Assembly: GCF_010731615.1 (NCBI RefSeq)
Contig: NZ_AP022618.1
Coordinates: forward strand, 682,001-746,000
Direction: 5' to 3'
Length of the DNA stretch: 64,000 nt
Origin: Mycolicibacterium insubricum
GTDB taxonomy: Bacteria; Actinomycetota; Actinomycetes; Mycobacteriales; Mycobacteriaceae
Shown: one piece after another, positions 18,052 through 26,050 of the stretch
Layout: each line of letters opens with the position of its first letter
Position numbering within the stretch: position 1 is the first letter of the stretch
The notes under the pieces: model-generated
Told to the model about the DNA's origin: nothing
What the model saw: the letters and a program-made list of their open reading frames with translations, nothing else
The model's database searches: none
Made by a program: the position numbers and the translations under genes

Positions 18052-19638
18052 ATGCGCCAACTTTCCAGTGCCGACTGGACGATGGTGGCACTCGACACCT
18101 CGACCGCCCACAACACCATCGGCATCGTCGGCATCTACGACCCGTCGACGCGCGGTGAGTCGCGCGGCCCGGTCACCTACGAGGAGGTGCTGAAGTACCT
18201 CGAAGCGCGCCTGCACGTCGCCGAAAGCTTCCGGGAACGGCTCGTCGAAGTCCCGTTCGGGCTGGACCGGCCCTGGTGGATCCGGGACGGGGACTTCGAC
18301 CTGGAGTACCACCTTCGGGAGATCGCGCTGCCCGCGCCGGGCAGTTGGCGGCAGCTGTGCACTCAGATCGCCCGGATCCACGCGCGACCCCTGGACCTCA
18401 GCAGGCCGCCCTGGGAGCTGTACCTGATCGACGGGCTCGACGGGGTCGACCACCTGCCGCAGGGTGCCTTCGCGGTATTCCTGCGGATACACCACTCCGC
18501 CATCGACGGTGTCGCCGGCGCCGAGATCCTCACCGCGATCCACAGCCAGGAACCCGGGGACAGTGCACCGCCGATCCCGGAGGGTTACCACTGGGAACCG
18601 GACACCGTCCCGTCCGACCTGGACCTGCTGAGCCGCGCGGCGCTGCACGGTGTCGCCCGGCCGGTCGACGTCCTGCGCCAGGTCGTCTCGGTGGCGCCAC
18701 AACTACCCGCGCTGGTATCCGACACCCGCGACCCGTCCGTGACGTCGCCGGCGACGCTGCCCAAGGCGACCCGGTTCAACCAGGTGGTGTCGCCACACCG
18801 GGTGTTCGGCACCGCGTACACGACACTGGACGTCCTCAAAGAGATCCGCGCGGCGGTGCCGAACGCGACGATCAACGACGTCGGTGTCGCCGTCGTCGGC
18901 GGGGCCATCCGGCGCTACCTCCTGGACAAGGACGAGTTGCCCGACGAGGCCATGGTGGCGATGATGCCGATCTCGGTCCGCCCGACGGCCACCCGCGCCA
19001 GCGGCACGGCAACCTCGGAGACCAGCACTCAGACCAGCGGAAACGAGTATTCCGTCGCGCCCATCACAATGGCGACCGACGAGGAGGACCCGCTGGTCCG
19101 GCTGGCGCGCATCGTGACCTCGACCGCGCACGTCAAGGAGTCAGGAGCCCACCCCGTCCGAGCGCTGATCGCGATGTCGGAGGAGGCCATCGGCGGGCTG
19201 ATGGGCACGGTGCAACGGGCCGCGGTGCGTGCCCTGAGCCGGCGGGGGCGCGCCGTCGCCGCCCACACCCTGGTGAGCAACGTCCCCGGACCGCAGACCC
19301 CGATGTACTTCTGCGGCGCACAGATGGTCGACACCACCGGCCTGGGCCCGGTGCTCGACGGCATGGGGCTCAACAACGGCATCGGCAGCTACGGCAACCG
19401 GGTGACGTTCTGCTTCACCGCCGACCGCAAGGCCCTCCCCGACCCCGAGGTGTACGAGCAGTGCCTGAGCGGCGCCGTCGAGGAACTGCTCGATGCCGCC
19501 CGCGCGAAGGTGCAAGCCGAGCCGGCGAAGAGAGCGCCGGCCAAGAAGGCGCCGGCTAAGGCAGCACCCGTCAAGGCAGCAGCGGCCAAGCAAGCCCCGG
19601 CCAAGAAAACGGCCGTCAAGAAGGCGCCGGCCAAGTAA
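18052..19638 (+). CDS. Wax ester synthase/diacylglycerol acyltransferase
   Basis: A 528-residue WS/DGAT. The catalytic motif HHSAIDG is near residues 147-153, with PLDLSRPPWELYLIDGL just before it and SNVPGP in the C-terminal condensation-like domain. It makes triacylglycerol or wax ester from acyl-CoA. The unusual part is the last 40 residues or so, made of AKKAPAK/AAPVK repeats: a Lys/Ala/Pro-rich tail like that of histone H1 or mycobacterial HupB, not needed in most family members. GGAGG precedes the ATG. The gene is probably cotranscribed with the alpha/beta-hydrolase upstream. Confidence 0.94.
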   Translation: MRQLSSADWTMVALDTSTAHNTIGIVGIYDPSTRGESRGPVTYEEVLKYLEARLHVAESFRERLVEVPFGLDRPWWIRDGDFDLEYHLREIALPAPGSWRQLCTQIARIHARPLDLSRPPWELYLIDGLDGVDHLPQGAFAVFLRIHHSAIDGVAGAEILTAIHSQEPGDSAPPIPEGYHWEPDTVPSDLDLLSRAALHGVARPVDVLRQVVSVAPQLPALVSDTRDPSVTSPATLPKATRFNQVVSPHRVFGTAYTTLDVLKEIRAAVPNATINDVGVAVVGGAIRRYLLDKDELPDEAMVAMMPISVRPTATRASGTATSETSTQTSGNEYSVAPITMATDEEDPLVRLARIVTSTAHVKESGAHPVRALIAMSEEAIGGLMGTVQRAAVRALSRRGRAVAAHTLVSNVPGPQTPMYFCGAQMVDTTGLGPVLDGMGLNNGIGSYGNRVTFCFTADRKALPDPEVYEQCLSGAVEELLDAARAKVQAEPAKRAPAKKAPAKAAPVKAAAAKQAPAKKTAVKKAPAK

Positions 19639-19724
19639 GCGCCCAGCTCCTCGCGGGCGTGCGCGGGGGCTGCGGAGTCCTGGGATTGCCGGCCCGGTCG
19701 ATCCTGAATCGCGGTGGGTTCGGC

Positions 19725-19753
19725 TTGACGGCGGGGGAGGTGCCTTTTAGCGT
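19725..19753 (+). promoter_or_regulatory. SigA-like promoter, copy 1
   Basis: TTGACG, 17 bases, TAGCGT (a TANNNT -10). The spacer (GGGGGAGGTGCC...) matches the promoter at 20529-20557 almost base for base. Predicted initiation is near 19760, about 40 bases before the gene at 19802. Confidence 0.7.
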
Positions 19754-19801
19754 CGCGGGCGACAGGCCCCGAACACATCGGGGTCGACGGCAGGGGGCGT
19801 G

Positions 19802-20443
19802 ATGGCGGAGTCCGGGGACCCGGGTGAGGAATCGCCGCAGCCCGGAGTGGCTCCGGATGCCGAGAAGGGCGCGCCGGACGGGCGCTCGCCCAGGTTCTGG
19901 TTGGTCGGTGGCGGGCTGGTCCTGGTCGTCGTTGCCATTGCGCTCACGCTGCTCGGTTCCGACAAGCCCAAGCCCGACATCATCACCCTGACCGACACCA
20001 TGTTCCTGACCGCAACCGAGTTCCCCGTCGTCGACGGCGGTCGGTACCGGCTGTCGTCGGTGATCACGATGCGTGACGAGCAGGACCCCAAATGCGGCTG
20101 GGGAGGCATGGTGCAGCGCGGCGAGGCCGGCGTCGCCACCGATTCCCGGGACAAGACCATGGAAGTGCTGCTGGTGGTTGCCGAACGCAAGCCCGACCTG
20201 GGCGCGTTTCCCGATTGCCTCCCCGACAGCGTGCACACGTTCGATGTCCCCGGGCTGCCGTCGGGGGCCGTGGCCTTCTCATTGGCCGGCGATGGCGAGG
20301 GAGCCAACCTCAGCGCCTTCGGGTATGTCCGCGGAGTGCTCATGCGTGTTGCGGTGAAGGACCGGGGTGGCGCCATGGACCAGGTCAAAGCGGATCTGGT
20401 GACCGTCTACAACCGACAGGCCGACAAGCTCGACAAGGCCTGA
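19802..20443 (+). CDS. Membrane-anchored protein, duplicate A
   Basis: A 213-residue protein. An acidic/Pro N-terminus of about 30 residues precedes one transmembrane helix (FWLVGGGLVLVVVAIALTLL) and an extracytoplasmic domain of about 160 residues. That domain starts KPKPDIITLTDTMFLTATEF and has two or more Cys (CGWGG, DCLPDS) that could form a disulfide. The domain is homologous to the next gene (DGGRY, CxWGG, GLPSG, GxVRGVL, VYNxQADKL). No known function is recognised. Start ATG 19802 (RBS AGGGGG) is preferred over the overlapping GTG 19799. Confidence 0.78.
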   Translation: MAESGDPGEESPQPGVAPDAEKGAPDGRSPRFWLVGGGLVLVVVAIALTLLGSDKPKPDIITLTDTMFLTATEFPVVDGGRYRLSSVITMRDEQDPKCGWGGMVQRGEAGVATDSRDKTMEVLLVVAERKPDLGAFPDCLPDSVHTFDVPGLPSGAVAFSLAGDGEGANLSAFGYVRGVLMRVAVKDRGGAMDQVKADLVTVYNRQADKLDKA

Positions 20444-20528
20444 TCGTCACGCCTCGAGCGTTGGCTTGCGTTCGATGACCCGCCGGCGCGGTGGGACACA
20501 AGGCAAGACTGGACGCCCGGCGGGCCGC

Positions 20529-20557
20529 TTGACGAGGGGGGAGGAGCCTCTTAGCGT
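20529..20557 (+). promoter_or_regulatory. SigA-like promoter, copy 2
   Basis: TTGACG, 17 bases, TAGCGT, with a spacer nearly identical to that at 19725-19753. Predicted initiation is near 20564, exactly where the triple 14-base repeat starts, leaving a leader of about 118 bases before ATG 20682. Confidence 0.7.
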
Positions 20558-20563
20558 CGCTGG

Positions 20564-20605
20564 GAAGTGGCTGTGAAGAAGTGGCTGTGAAGAAGTGGCT
20601 GTGAA
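20564..20605 (+). repeat. Three perfect 14-base direct repeats
   Basis: GAAGTGGCTGTGAA is repeated three times without a mismatch at 20564-20577, 20578-20591 and 20592-20605. It lies at the predicted 5' end of the mRNA for duplicate B and is absent from duplicate A. The unit is not a multiple of three, so copy-number change would shift any reading frame through it. Confidence 0.9.
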
Positions 20606-20681
20606 ACTGTCCCGGGAGCGCGGGGCGGAGACGGGAGAGCGTCGTGACGGTGCTGACTGCGGTGACGGCGGGGTGGGTTCG

Positions 20682-21416
20682 ATGACGGGTCCGTGGGATC
20701 CGCAGGCGGGTGGACCGTCGGGGAACCCCTGGCCGGGCCAGCCGGGCGCGCCGCAACCGGGGCCGGATCAGCCGGGTGACCCGAGTGCGCAGTACCCACC
20801 GGGCTGGCAGCCGGCACCCGGTACGGCACCGCCGCCCGCGGCCAAGGGGCGCTCCACCAAGTTTTGGCTGATCGGCGGCGGGGTGGTCTTCGTTGTCGCC
20901 GCCGTGGTGATCGCAATGATCGCGGTCCTGACGGCGACGAAGTCCAAGCCCGACATCACCGACCTGACCGCGTCGATGCTGTTGACCGAGAACGAGTTTC
21001 CGTCGGTCGATGGCGGCAGATACAAGCAGCGGGGTGTGAAATCAGTCGACGAGGAATCAACGGATAGGTGCCCGTGGGGCGGCAAGGGCCAGACCGCCCA
21101 GGCAACCCTGGACGGTTCTGGTAAGACGCGGGAGTTCCGTACGATGCTGGCCCTCATCGATCCGACACCCGACCCCGCGGCAGCACCCCGATGTGTGTCC
21201 AGTGATGCGGAGACGATCAATGTCACGGGGCTGCCGTCGGGGGTGGTTGCCGTGTCAGACCCGCAAGATGCGAGCGTCGAGCTCACGGCGGTTGGTTTGG
21301 TTCGCGGCGTTCTCGTTGCGGCCGAGGTCCACAATCCGGACAACTCCATGGACCAAGCCAAATCGGACCTGGTGGCCGTCTACAACGCGCAGGCGAACAA
21401 GCTCAACAAGGCTTAG
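20682..21416 (+). CDS. Membrane-anchored protein, duplicate B
   Basis: A 244-residue paralogue of the preceding gene. The N-terminal half is Pro/Gly/Gln-rich (PGQPGAPQPGPDQPG) and cytoplasmic, followed by one membrane helix (FWLIGGGVVFVVAAVVIAMI) and an outer domain with the same landmarks as duplicate A (DGGRYK, CPWGGKG, GLPSGVV, VRGVLVA, VYNAQANKL). Pro-rich tails of this type in mycobacteria often contact partner proteins. ATG 20682 is chosen by analogy with duplicate A; GTG 20595 inside the repeats would add 29 residues. Function unknown. Confidence 0.78.
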   Translation: MTGPWDPQAGGPSGNPWPGQPGAPQPGPDQPGDPSAQYPPGWQPAPGTAPPPAAKGRSTKFWLIGGGVVFVVAAVVIAMIAVLTATKSKPDITDLTASMLLTENEFPSVDGGRYKQRGVKSVDEESTDRCPWGGKGQTAQATLDGSGKTREFRTMLALIDPTPDPAAAPRCVSSDAETINVTGLPSGVVAVSDPQDASVELTAVGLVRGVLVAAEVHNPDNSMDQAKSDLVAVYNAQANKLNKA

Positions 21417-21420
21417 CGGC

Positions 21421-22251
21421 TCACGCTTTGGGCGGGCGGGGCCGCACCAGCACCGACTGCGCGATGGCACCGACCGGGCCGTCGTCGTCGAACAGGGTGC
21501 CGACCGTCGTCCCGATGCCGTCGGGACCGTAGAACGTCTCGGCGCGGATACCGGTCCACTCACCCGTGGGCACCCGGTACAGGTGCACCGACATGTCGGT
21601 GTTCAGGAACGTCCAGCGCCGGATGTCGATCTTGGTGCCCAGGCCGTTGGCGCAGTCGGCGACGGTGAACAACCGCTGGATCGGGGTCAGCGGCTCGTCG
21701 TCGACCAACGTCACCCGCGGGCGCATCCACGATTCTCCCGGTCCGTCGTGCGGCGGAACTTTGCACCACAGCCAATCCACGCTGTGCACGTAGTTGGGAT
21801 CCCACTTGGCGTCCAGCTTGCGGTCGACGGCATCCGCGCGATCGCCCAGAGCAACGTCAGGAGCCGAACCCAGCTCCGCGGTGTCCAGGGTCTGCAACCG
21901 CCAGCCGCTGGCCCGGGCCGCGGGGCGGGGCTCGCCGTCGGGGCCCGGCGCCCACAATGTCGCGCCGACCAACTCGATCTGCTTGCCGGAGCGCTCCAGT
22001 TCTGATGTCAGCCAGAGGTTTTCGGCCATCGGGACGGGACCGATCAGGTCGACGACCACCCGGGACAGCCGGGTGTCTTCCCGCGGTTGGCACTGCTCCA
22101 GGCCGCGGACCAGCAGCGCCGAGACGGGTGCGCCGTGCTGGATGGCCGAGGTCCAGGTGCTGATCGCCATCTCGGTCGGGCGCAGGCGCTGGCCCACCGT
22201 GCCGGCGACCGTTGCCCGGTCGTCGAGGAGTTGGTAGTAGGACACGGTCAC
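21421..22251 (-). CDS. Acyl-CoA thioesterase family, double hotdog
   Basis: A 276-residue protein resembling TesB-like thioesterases with two hotdog halves. The first half has SALLVRGLEQCQPRED and the Asp-containing RVVVDLIGPVP strand; the second has a DTSVHLYR-type strand (TDMSVHLYRVPTGEW) and GTTVGTLFDDDGPVG. It would hydrolyse acyl-CoA to acid and CoA. The GTG start overlaps the stop of the SMP-30 gene upstream by 4 bases, so the two are translated together. It is convergent with duplicate B. Confidence 0.8.
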   Translation of the reverse strand: MTVSYYQLLDDRATVAGTVGQRLRPTEMAISTWTSAIQHGAPVSALLVRGLEQCQPREDTRLSRVVVDLIGPVPMAENLWLTSELERSGKQIELVGATLWAPGPDGEPRPAARASGWRLQTLDTAELGSAPDVALGDRADAVDRKLDAKWDPNYVHSVDWLWCKVPPHDGPGESWMRPRVTLVDDEPLTPIQRLFTVADCANGLGTKIDIRRWTFLNTDMSVHLYRVPTGEWTGIRAETFYGPDGIGTTVGTLFDDDGPVGAIAQSVLVRPRPPKA

Positions 22252-23072
22252 GCTTTCTCCGGGGCGGGATGGGTCACGTCCAGCACATCGACCCGGGACA
22301 GGGCCGTGCCGATCAGCTGCTCGGGATAGGCCGATGTGCTCGACAGCAGGAACAGGGTGCGGCCGTCCGGCCCGCCGAGCGCGCCGGCGATGGCCACCCG
22401 GTCGCCGAGCTCGATCCGGTCGGTGACAGTGCCGCCGTAGGTGATCCGGTCGAACCGGTGAGCCAGGGTCAGCGCCGTCCAGATCCCGCCGTCGGCATCG
22501 ATGGCCAGCCCGTCGGGCGGGCCATCGAGCCCTTCGGCGAACACCCGCGGGCCGGACAGCTCACCGTCGGACAGGGTGAACGCGGTCAGCCGCCGCCCCG
22601 TCGACTCGGCGACGACCAGCGTCGTGCCGTCGGGGGTGATGACCATGCCGTTGGGGAACTCGAGCCCGGATGCGACGACGTCTGCCGTCCCGTCGGGATC
22701 CACCCGGACGACGACGCCGTCGGTGCGGGCCTGCGCGCCGACGTAGACCCGGCCCGCGCCGTCGACGACCATGTCGCCGAGGTTCGCCGGCGCCAGGGCG
22801 GCCAGATCGGCCAGCACCGACACCTCGCCGTCGGCGTAACGCAGCAGCTGCCGGTCCTCGGTCGAGACGATCAGCAGGGACCCGTCGGGCGCGAAACCCA
22901 GACCCGAGGGCGCCCGTCCGGGCAGCGGGAGCGTCGTCACGGCACCGGTGAGATCCACGGTGTGCACCGCCGCCCCCAGCATGTCGGAGAACCACAGCGC
23001 GCCGTCGTGCCAGCGGGGTCCCTCGCCGAAGCAGAAGCCACCCGCCAACGGCTCCGCTTCTTTACAAATCAC
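22248..23072 (-). CDS. SMP-30/gluconolactonase-like protein
   Basis: A 274-residue beta-propeller of the SMP-30/lactonase family. The metal-site Glu is in GFCFGEGPRWHDG at the N-terminus, FPNGMVITPDGTTLVVAES holds the conserved Asn, and GPPDGLAIDADGGIW carries the last Asp ligand. It probably opens a lactone. Start GTG 23072 is chosen; longer forms would run into the divergent promoter. It is coupled to the thioesterase, and with the P450/aldolase operon across the promoter it suggests lactone-forming catabolism. Confidence 0.85.
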   Translation of the reverse strand: MICKEAEPLAGGFCFGEGPRWHDGALWFSDMLGAAVHTVDLTGAVTTLPLPGRAPSGLGFAPDGSLLIVSTEDRQLLRYADGEVSVLADLAALAPANLGDMVVDGAGRVYVGAQARTDGVVVRVDPDGTADVVASGLEFPNGMVITPDGTTLVVAESTGRRLTAFTLSDGELSGPRVFAEGLDGPPDGLAIDADGGIWTALTLAHRFDRITYGGTVTDRIELGDRVAIAGALGGPDGRTLFLLSSTSAYPEQLIGTALSRVDVLDVTHPAPEKA

Positions 23073-23098
23073 GGTCCAAGTGTCACGCTTTTCGGGTG
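23060..23098 (+). promoter_or_regulatory. Promoter/operator box shared with 15.4 kb locus
   Basis: CTTTACA (23060-23066), 14 bases, TGTCACGCTTTTCGGGTG (23081-23098): the same blocks and spacing as at 15375-15413. By analogy the transcript would begin at the G of GTG 23096. The left block lies within the first codons of the minus-strand SMP-30 gene, so the regulator could affect both directions. Confidence 0.65.
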
Positions 23099-23143
23099 TC
23101 GTTGTCAATGAAGACGGGTGCGCGTCAGGTGAAGAAGCGATGA
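23096..23143 (+). CDS. Candidate leaderless small ORF
   Basis: A 15-codon frame, GTG to TGA, that starts at the predicted first base of the transcript and whose TGA overlaps the ATG of the next gene (ATGA at 23140). It encodes a short Lys/Arg-rich peptide ending KTGARQVKKR. Mycobacteria translate leaderless GTG/ATG frames efficiently, so it could deliver ribosomes to the downstream gene or act as a leader peptide. No sequence relative is recognised; the support is positional only. Confidence 0.4.
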   Translation: MSLSMKTGARQVKKR

Positions 23144-23850
23144 CCATGAAGAAGTACTACGGCCACACCCTGCTGTATCTGCACGAGACGATATCCCTGG
23201 GCTCCGGTGACAGCGCCGAATTCACCGAGAGGTTCACCGCGATCTACCAGCCGATGATGACCGAGCTCGGTGCCCGGCTGTTCGCCCTCTGGGAGACCAC
23301 GACCTACAACGGGCACTGGCCGCAGGTCACCGTCATCTGGGAGATCGACTCCTTCGCCGACTACGCCCGCATCGGCCGCGCCCAGGCCGCCGGCGGCAGC
23401 GCCCACGCGCAGGCGAACGCGTGGAAGGCCTACCTCCGGACGATCGGTGCACATGGCGAGGGCCGGATCATGTACGCCGGCAAGTACAACAAGACGCTGG
23501 CCCAGCTGACCGCCGACGGCTTCGGCGCCGGACTGGTGATCCAGGAGATCATGGAAACCAAACCCGGCCGCCAGGACGACTACATCCGCGAGCTGGAGCG
23601 GCTGTACGTGCCGTGGTCGGAATCCACCGGGAAACGTTGGCTGGGCTCGTTCATCACCACGTTCCGGTTCAACGAGGTCATCCACTACTGGGCCCTCGAC
23701 GGAGACTGGGACTGCTTCGAAAACCACTACCCGTCCTGGAAGGGACAACCGCCGGCCGAGATCGTCACCTGGATGAGCGTGGCGCCCGCGCTGCGCGACG
23801 GCTGGGAAGACTCGATCCTCTCCGCGCTGCCCCCCTCGCCGCTAAAGTAG
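23140..23850 (+). CDS. NIPSNAP-like dimeric alpha/beta-barrel protein
   Basis: A 236-residue protein with two ferredoxin-like (ABM/NIPSNAP-type) halves. The first has YGHTLLYLHETISLGSGDSA and a TVIWEIDSFADYARIGRAQ strand-helix; the second has VIQEIMETKPGRQDDYI and NEVIHYWALDGDWDCFE. It is likely a small catabolic enzyme or ligand-binding protein; no catalytic residue can be named. ATG 23140 overlaps the upstream small frame. The P450 gene follows 8 bases later, so it heads the P450-MDR-aldolase-SDR-hydrolase operon. Confidence 0.75.
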   Translation: MTMKKYYGHTLLYLHETISLGSGDSAEFTERFTAIYQPMMTELGARLFALWETTTYNGHWPQVTVIWEIDSFADYARIGRAQAAGGSAHAQANAWKAYLRTIGAHGEGRIMYAGKYNKTLAQLTADGFGAGLVIQEIMETKPGRQDDYIRELERLYVPWSESTGKRWLGSFITTFRFNEVIHYWALDGDWDCFENHYPSWKGQPPAEIVTWMSVAPALRDGWEDSILSALPPSPLK

Positions 23851-23858
23851 GCGACCCG

Positions 23859-25079
23859 ATGACTCACACGGTATTTCGGTACAACCCGTTCGACCCGGAC
23901 GTGATGGCCGACCCGCTGCCCTACTACCGGGTGCTGCGCGACGAGCACCCGGTGTACTACATCGATGAGTTGGACACCTTCGCGCTGTCGCGGTTCGACG
24001 ACATCTGGACCGTGCTGGGCACCACCGACGGGACCTTCGTCGCTTCCGAGGGCACCCTGCCGTCGGCGGCGGTGCTGGAACACCGCAACTCTGGTCCGGT
24101 GCCCGATCCGCCGTTGCACCCCATGGTTTTTCACGCGAACTACGATTCGCCGGTCTACGAGAACGTGCGCCGGTGCACGTCCGCGCAGTTCCGGCCGCGG
24201 TCGGCGGCCAAGCTCGCCGACCGGATCCGCACCCTGGCCAACGAGCGGCTCGACGAACTGCTGCCCCGCGGCCGGTTCGACCTCACCCAGGACTTCGGCG
24301 GCATCGTCGCCGCGACCATGACGTGCGACTTCCTCGGCCTGCCGGAGGAACTCGCGCCCGAGGTGCTGGCCACCGTCAACGGCGGCACGCTGGCTCAGCC
24401 CGGTGAAGGGGTAGAGATCGCCAACGCCCGCCCCGGCTACCTGTCCTATCTCACTCCCATCATCGAAAAACGCCGCGCCGCCGGCGCCGACGGCTCCGAA
24501 CCCATCGCCGACGCGCTGATCAACTTCCGTCTCGACGACGGCTCGGCGCTGGGCGACGTCGAGGCCGCCACCCAGATGCTGGCGGTGTTCATCGGCGCCA
24601 CCGAAACCGTGCCCAAGGTGACCGCGACCGGGCTGTGGCACCTCAGCCGTCACCCCGACCAGCTGGCCGCCGTGCGCGCAGACCTGGACGCCAACGTGCC
24701 CGTCGCCCGCGAGGAGATCATCCGCTACAGCGCGCCCGCGCAGTGGTTCGCCCGCACCGTGCGACACCCCTACGAAATCCACGGCGTCACGCTGCAACCC
24801 GGTCAGCGGGTGATCGCCCTGCTCGGCTCGGCGGCCCGCGACGAACGCGAATACCCGGACCCGGACAGCTTCATCTGGAACCGGCCCATCGAGCGGCTGC
24901 TGTCCTTCGGTCACGGCCAGCACTTCTGCATGGGCGTGCACGTAGCGCGGCTGGAGATCGCCATCATGATCACCGAATTCCTCAAGCGGGTAGGCGAATA
25001 CCGCATCGACGCCGAAGCGGCGTCGCGCCCCCCGTCGAGCTTCCAGTGGGGCTGGAACAACATCCCGGTGGAGGTCTGA
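23859..25079 (+). CDS. Cytochrome P450
   Basis: A 406-residue P450. The I-helix reads VFIGATETVPKV near residue 246 with Ala/Thr/Glu in place of the common AGxDTT. ExxR lies in REEIIRY and the heme loop FGHGQHFCMG is near 349-358. GATET-type I helices occur in some mycobacterial families and may reflect unusual oxygen activation or substrate. It is second in the operon, 2 bases before the dehydrogenase gene, suggesting hydroxylation followed by alcohol oxidation. Confidence 0.94.
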   Translation: MTHTVFRYNPFDPDVMADPLPYYRVLRDEHPVYYIDELDTFALSRFDDIWTVLGTTDGTFVASEGTLPSAAVLEHRNSGPVPDPPLHPMVFHANYDSPVYENVRRCTSAQFRPRSAAKLADRIRTLANERLDELLPRGRFDLTQDFGGIVAATMTCDFLGLPEELAPEVLATVNGGTLAQPGEGVEIANARPGYLSYLTPIIEKRRAAGADGSEPIADALINFRLDDGSALGDVEAATQMLAVFIGATETVPKVTATGLWHLSRHPDQLAAVRADLDANVPVAREEIIRYSAPAQWFARTVRHPYEIHGVTLQPGQRVIALLGSAARDEREYPDPDSFIWNRPIERLLSFGHGQHFCMGVHVARLEIAIMITEFLKRVGEYRIDAEAASRPPSSFQWGWNNIPVEV

Positions 25080-25081
25080 GC

Positions 25082-26050
25082 ATGTGGTGCCACCGGGTCA
25101 TCGCGCCCTACACCTTCGAGAAAATCGAACTGCCCGAACCGGATCCGGCCACCCTGGATCCCGGCCAGGTACTGCTGAAGTTCGCCGCCGCCGCCATCTG
25201 CGGCAGCGACATGCCGGGCTTCCGCGGCACCCAGGGCAAGCTGCCCGCCGACACCGGCCCGTGCGCGGCCGACATCGACGGGTTCCCGATCCACGAGATC
25301 GTCGGCGAGGTGATCGCCAGTGCCCACCCCGAGCACCAGGTCGGCACCATGGTGGTCGGCTGGGCCTCGGCATTCGACGGACTCAAGGAGCAGGTGGTCT
25401 CCGACGGGGAGGGCCTGGCCCGCTACCACCCGGCACTGAGCCCCGAGCAGGCGGTCGCGCTGCAGCCCTTGGCCTGTGTGCTCTACGCCGTCGAACAACT
25501 ACCCCCGCTGGCCGGCAAACACGTCGCGGTGATCGGACAGGGCTCGATCGGCCTGCTATTCAGCTACGTCGCCAAGGCCGCCGGCGCCGCACGGGTCACC
25601 GGCGTCGATCCGGTGGACCGCAGCGCGGTCGCGGCGAATTTCGGCGTCGATAACGCGGTGCGCGCCACCAGCGATCGCTGGATCGCACACCTGGACGCGT
25701 GGGACAAACCCGACATCGTGATCGAAGCCGTCGGGCACCAGGTCGCCACCCTCACCCACGCCATCGAAGCCGCCGCGTGGCGCGGCACGGTGTTCTACTT
25801 CGGCGTCCCCGACGACGACTGCTACCCGATCAGCATGCGCGCCATGCTGCGTTCCAACCTGACCCTGATGTCCGGGGTCACCCTGGACCGGCGCCGGGTG
25901 CTGGCCGCTGCGGACGCCTTCGCCCGCGAGCACCCCCAACTGCTGCCGGCGTATGTCACCCACACCTTCCCCGTCGACGAGGTCCAGCAGGCCTTCGAAC
26001 TCGCCGCCCGCCCCACCCCGGGGCGCATCAAGATCGTGCTGGTGCCGTGA
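25082..26050 (+). CDS. MDR-superfamily alcohol dehydrogenase
   Basis: A 322-residue medium-chain dehydrogenase/reductase. The N-terminal GroES-like domain has AAICGSDMPGF, where Cys and nearby residues match the catalytic-zinc position. The Rossmann domain has VIGQGSIGLLFSYVAKAAGA near residue 150 and a VDP strand end that suggests NAD. The four-Cys structural-zinc loop is absent, so it is a short, single-zinc type. It probably oxidises the alcohol made by the preceding P450. The stop overlaps the aldolase GTG by 4 bases. Confidence 0.88.
   Translation: MWCHRVIAPYTFEKIELPEPDPATLDPGQVLLKFAAAAICGSDMPGFRGTQGKLPADTGPCAADIDGFPIHEIVGEVIASAHPEHQVGTMVVGWASAFDGLKEQVVSDGEGLARYHPALSPEQAVALQPLACVLYAVEQLPPLAGKHVAVIGQGSIGLLFSYVAKAAGAARVTGVDPVDRSAVAANFGVDNAVRATSDRWIAHLDAWDKPDIVIEAVGHQVATLTHAIEAAAWRGTVFYFGVPDDDCYPISMRAMLRSNLTLMSGVTLDRRRVLAAADAFAREHPQLLPAYVTHTFPVDEVQQAFELAARPTPGRIKIVLVP

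Noticed and set aside
22248..22264. Further partial copy of the TCACGCTTT box near 22248 and 21421
   Set aside because: Only 9 bases match, without CTTTACA, and both lie at gene ends where TCA is the stop complement; likely coincidence.
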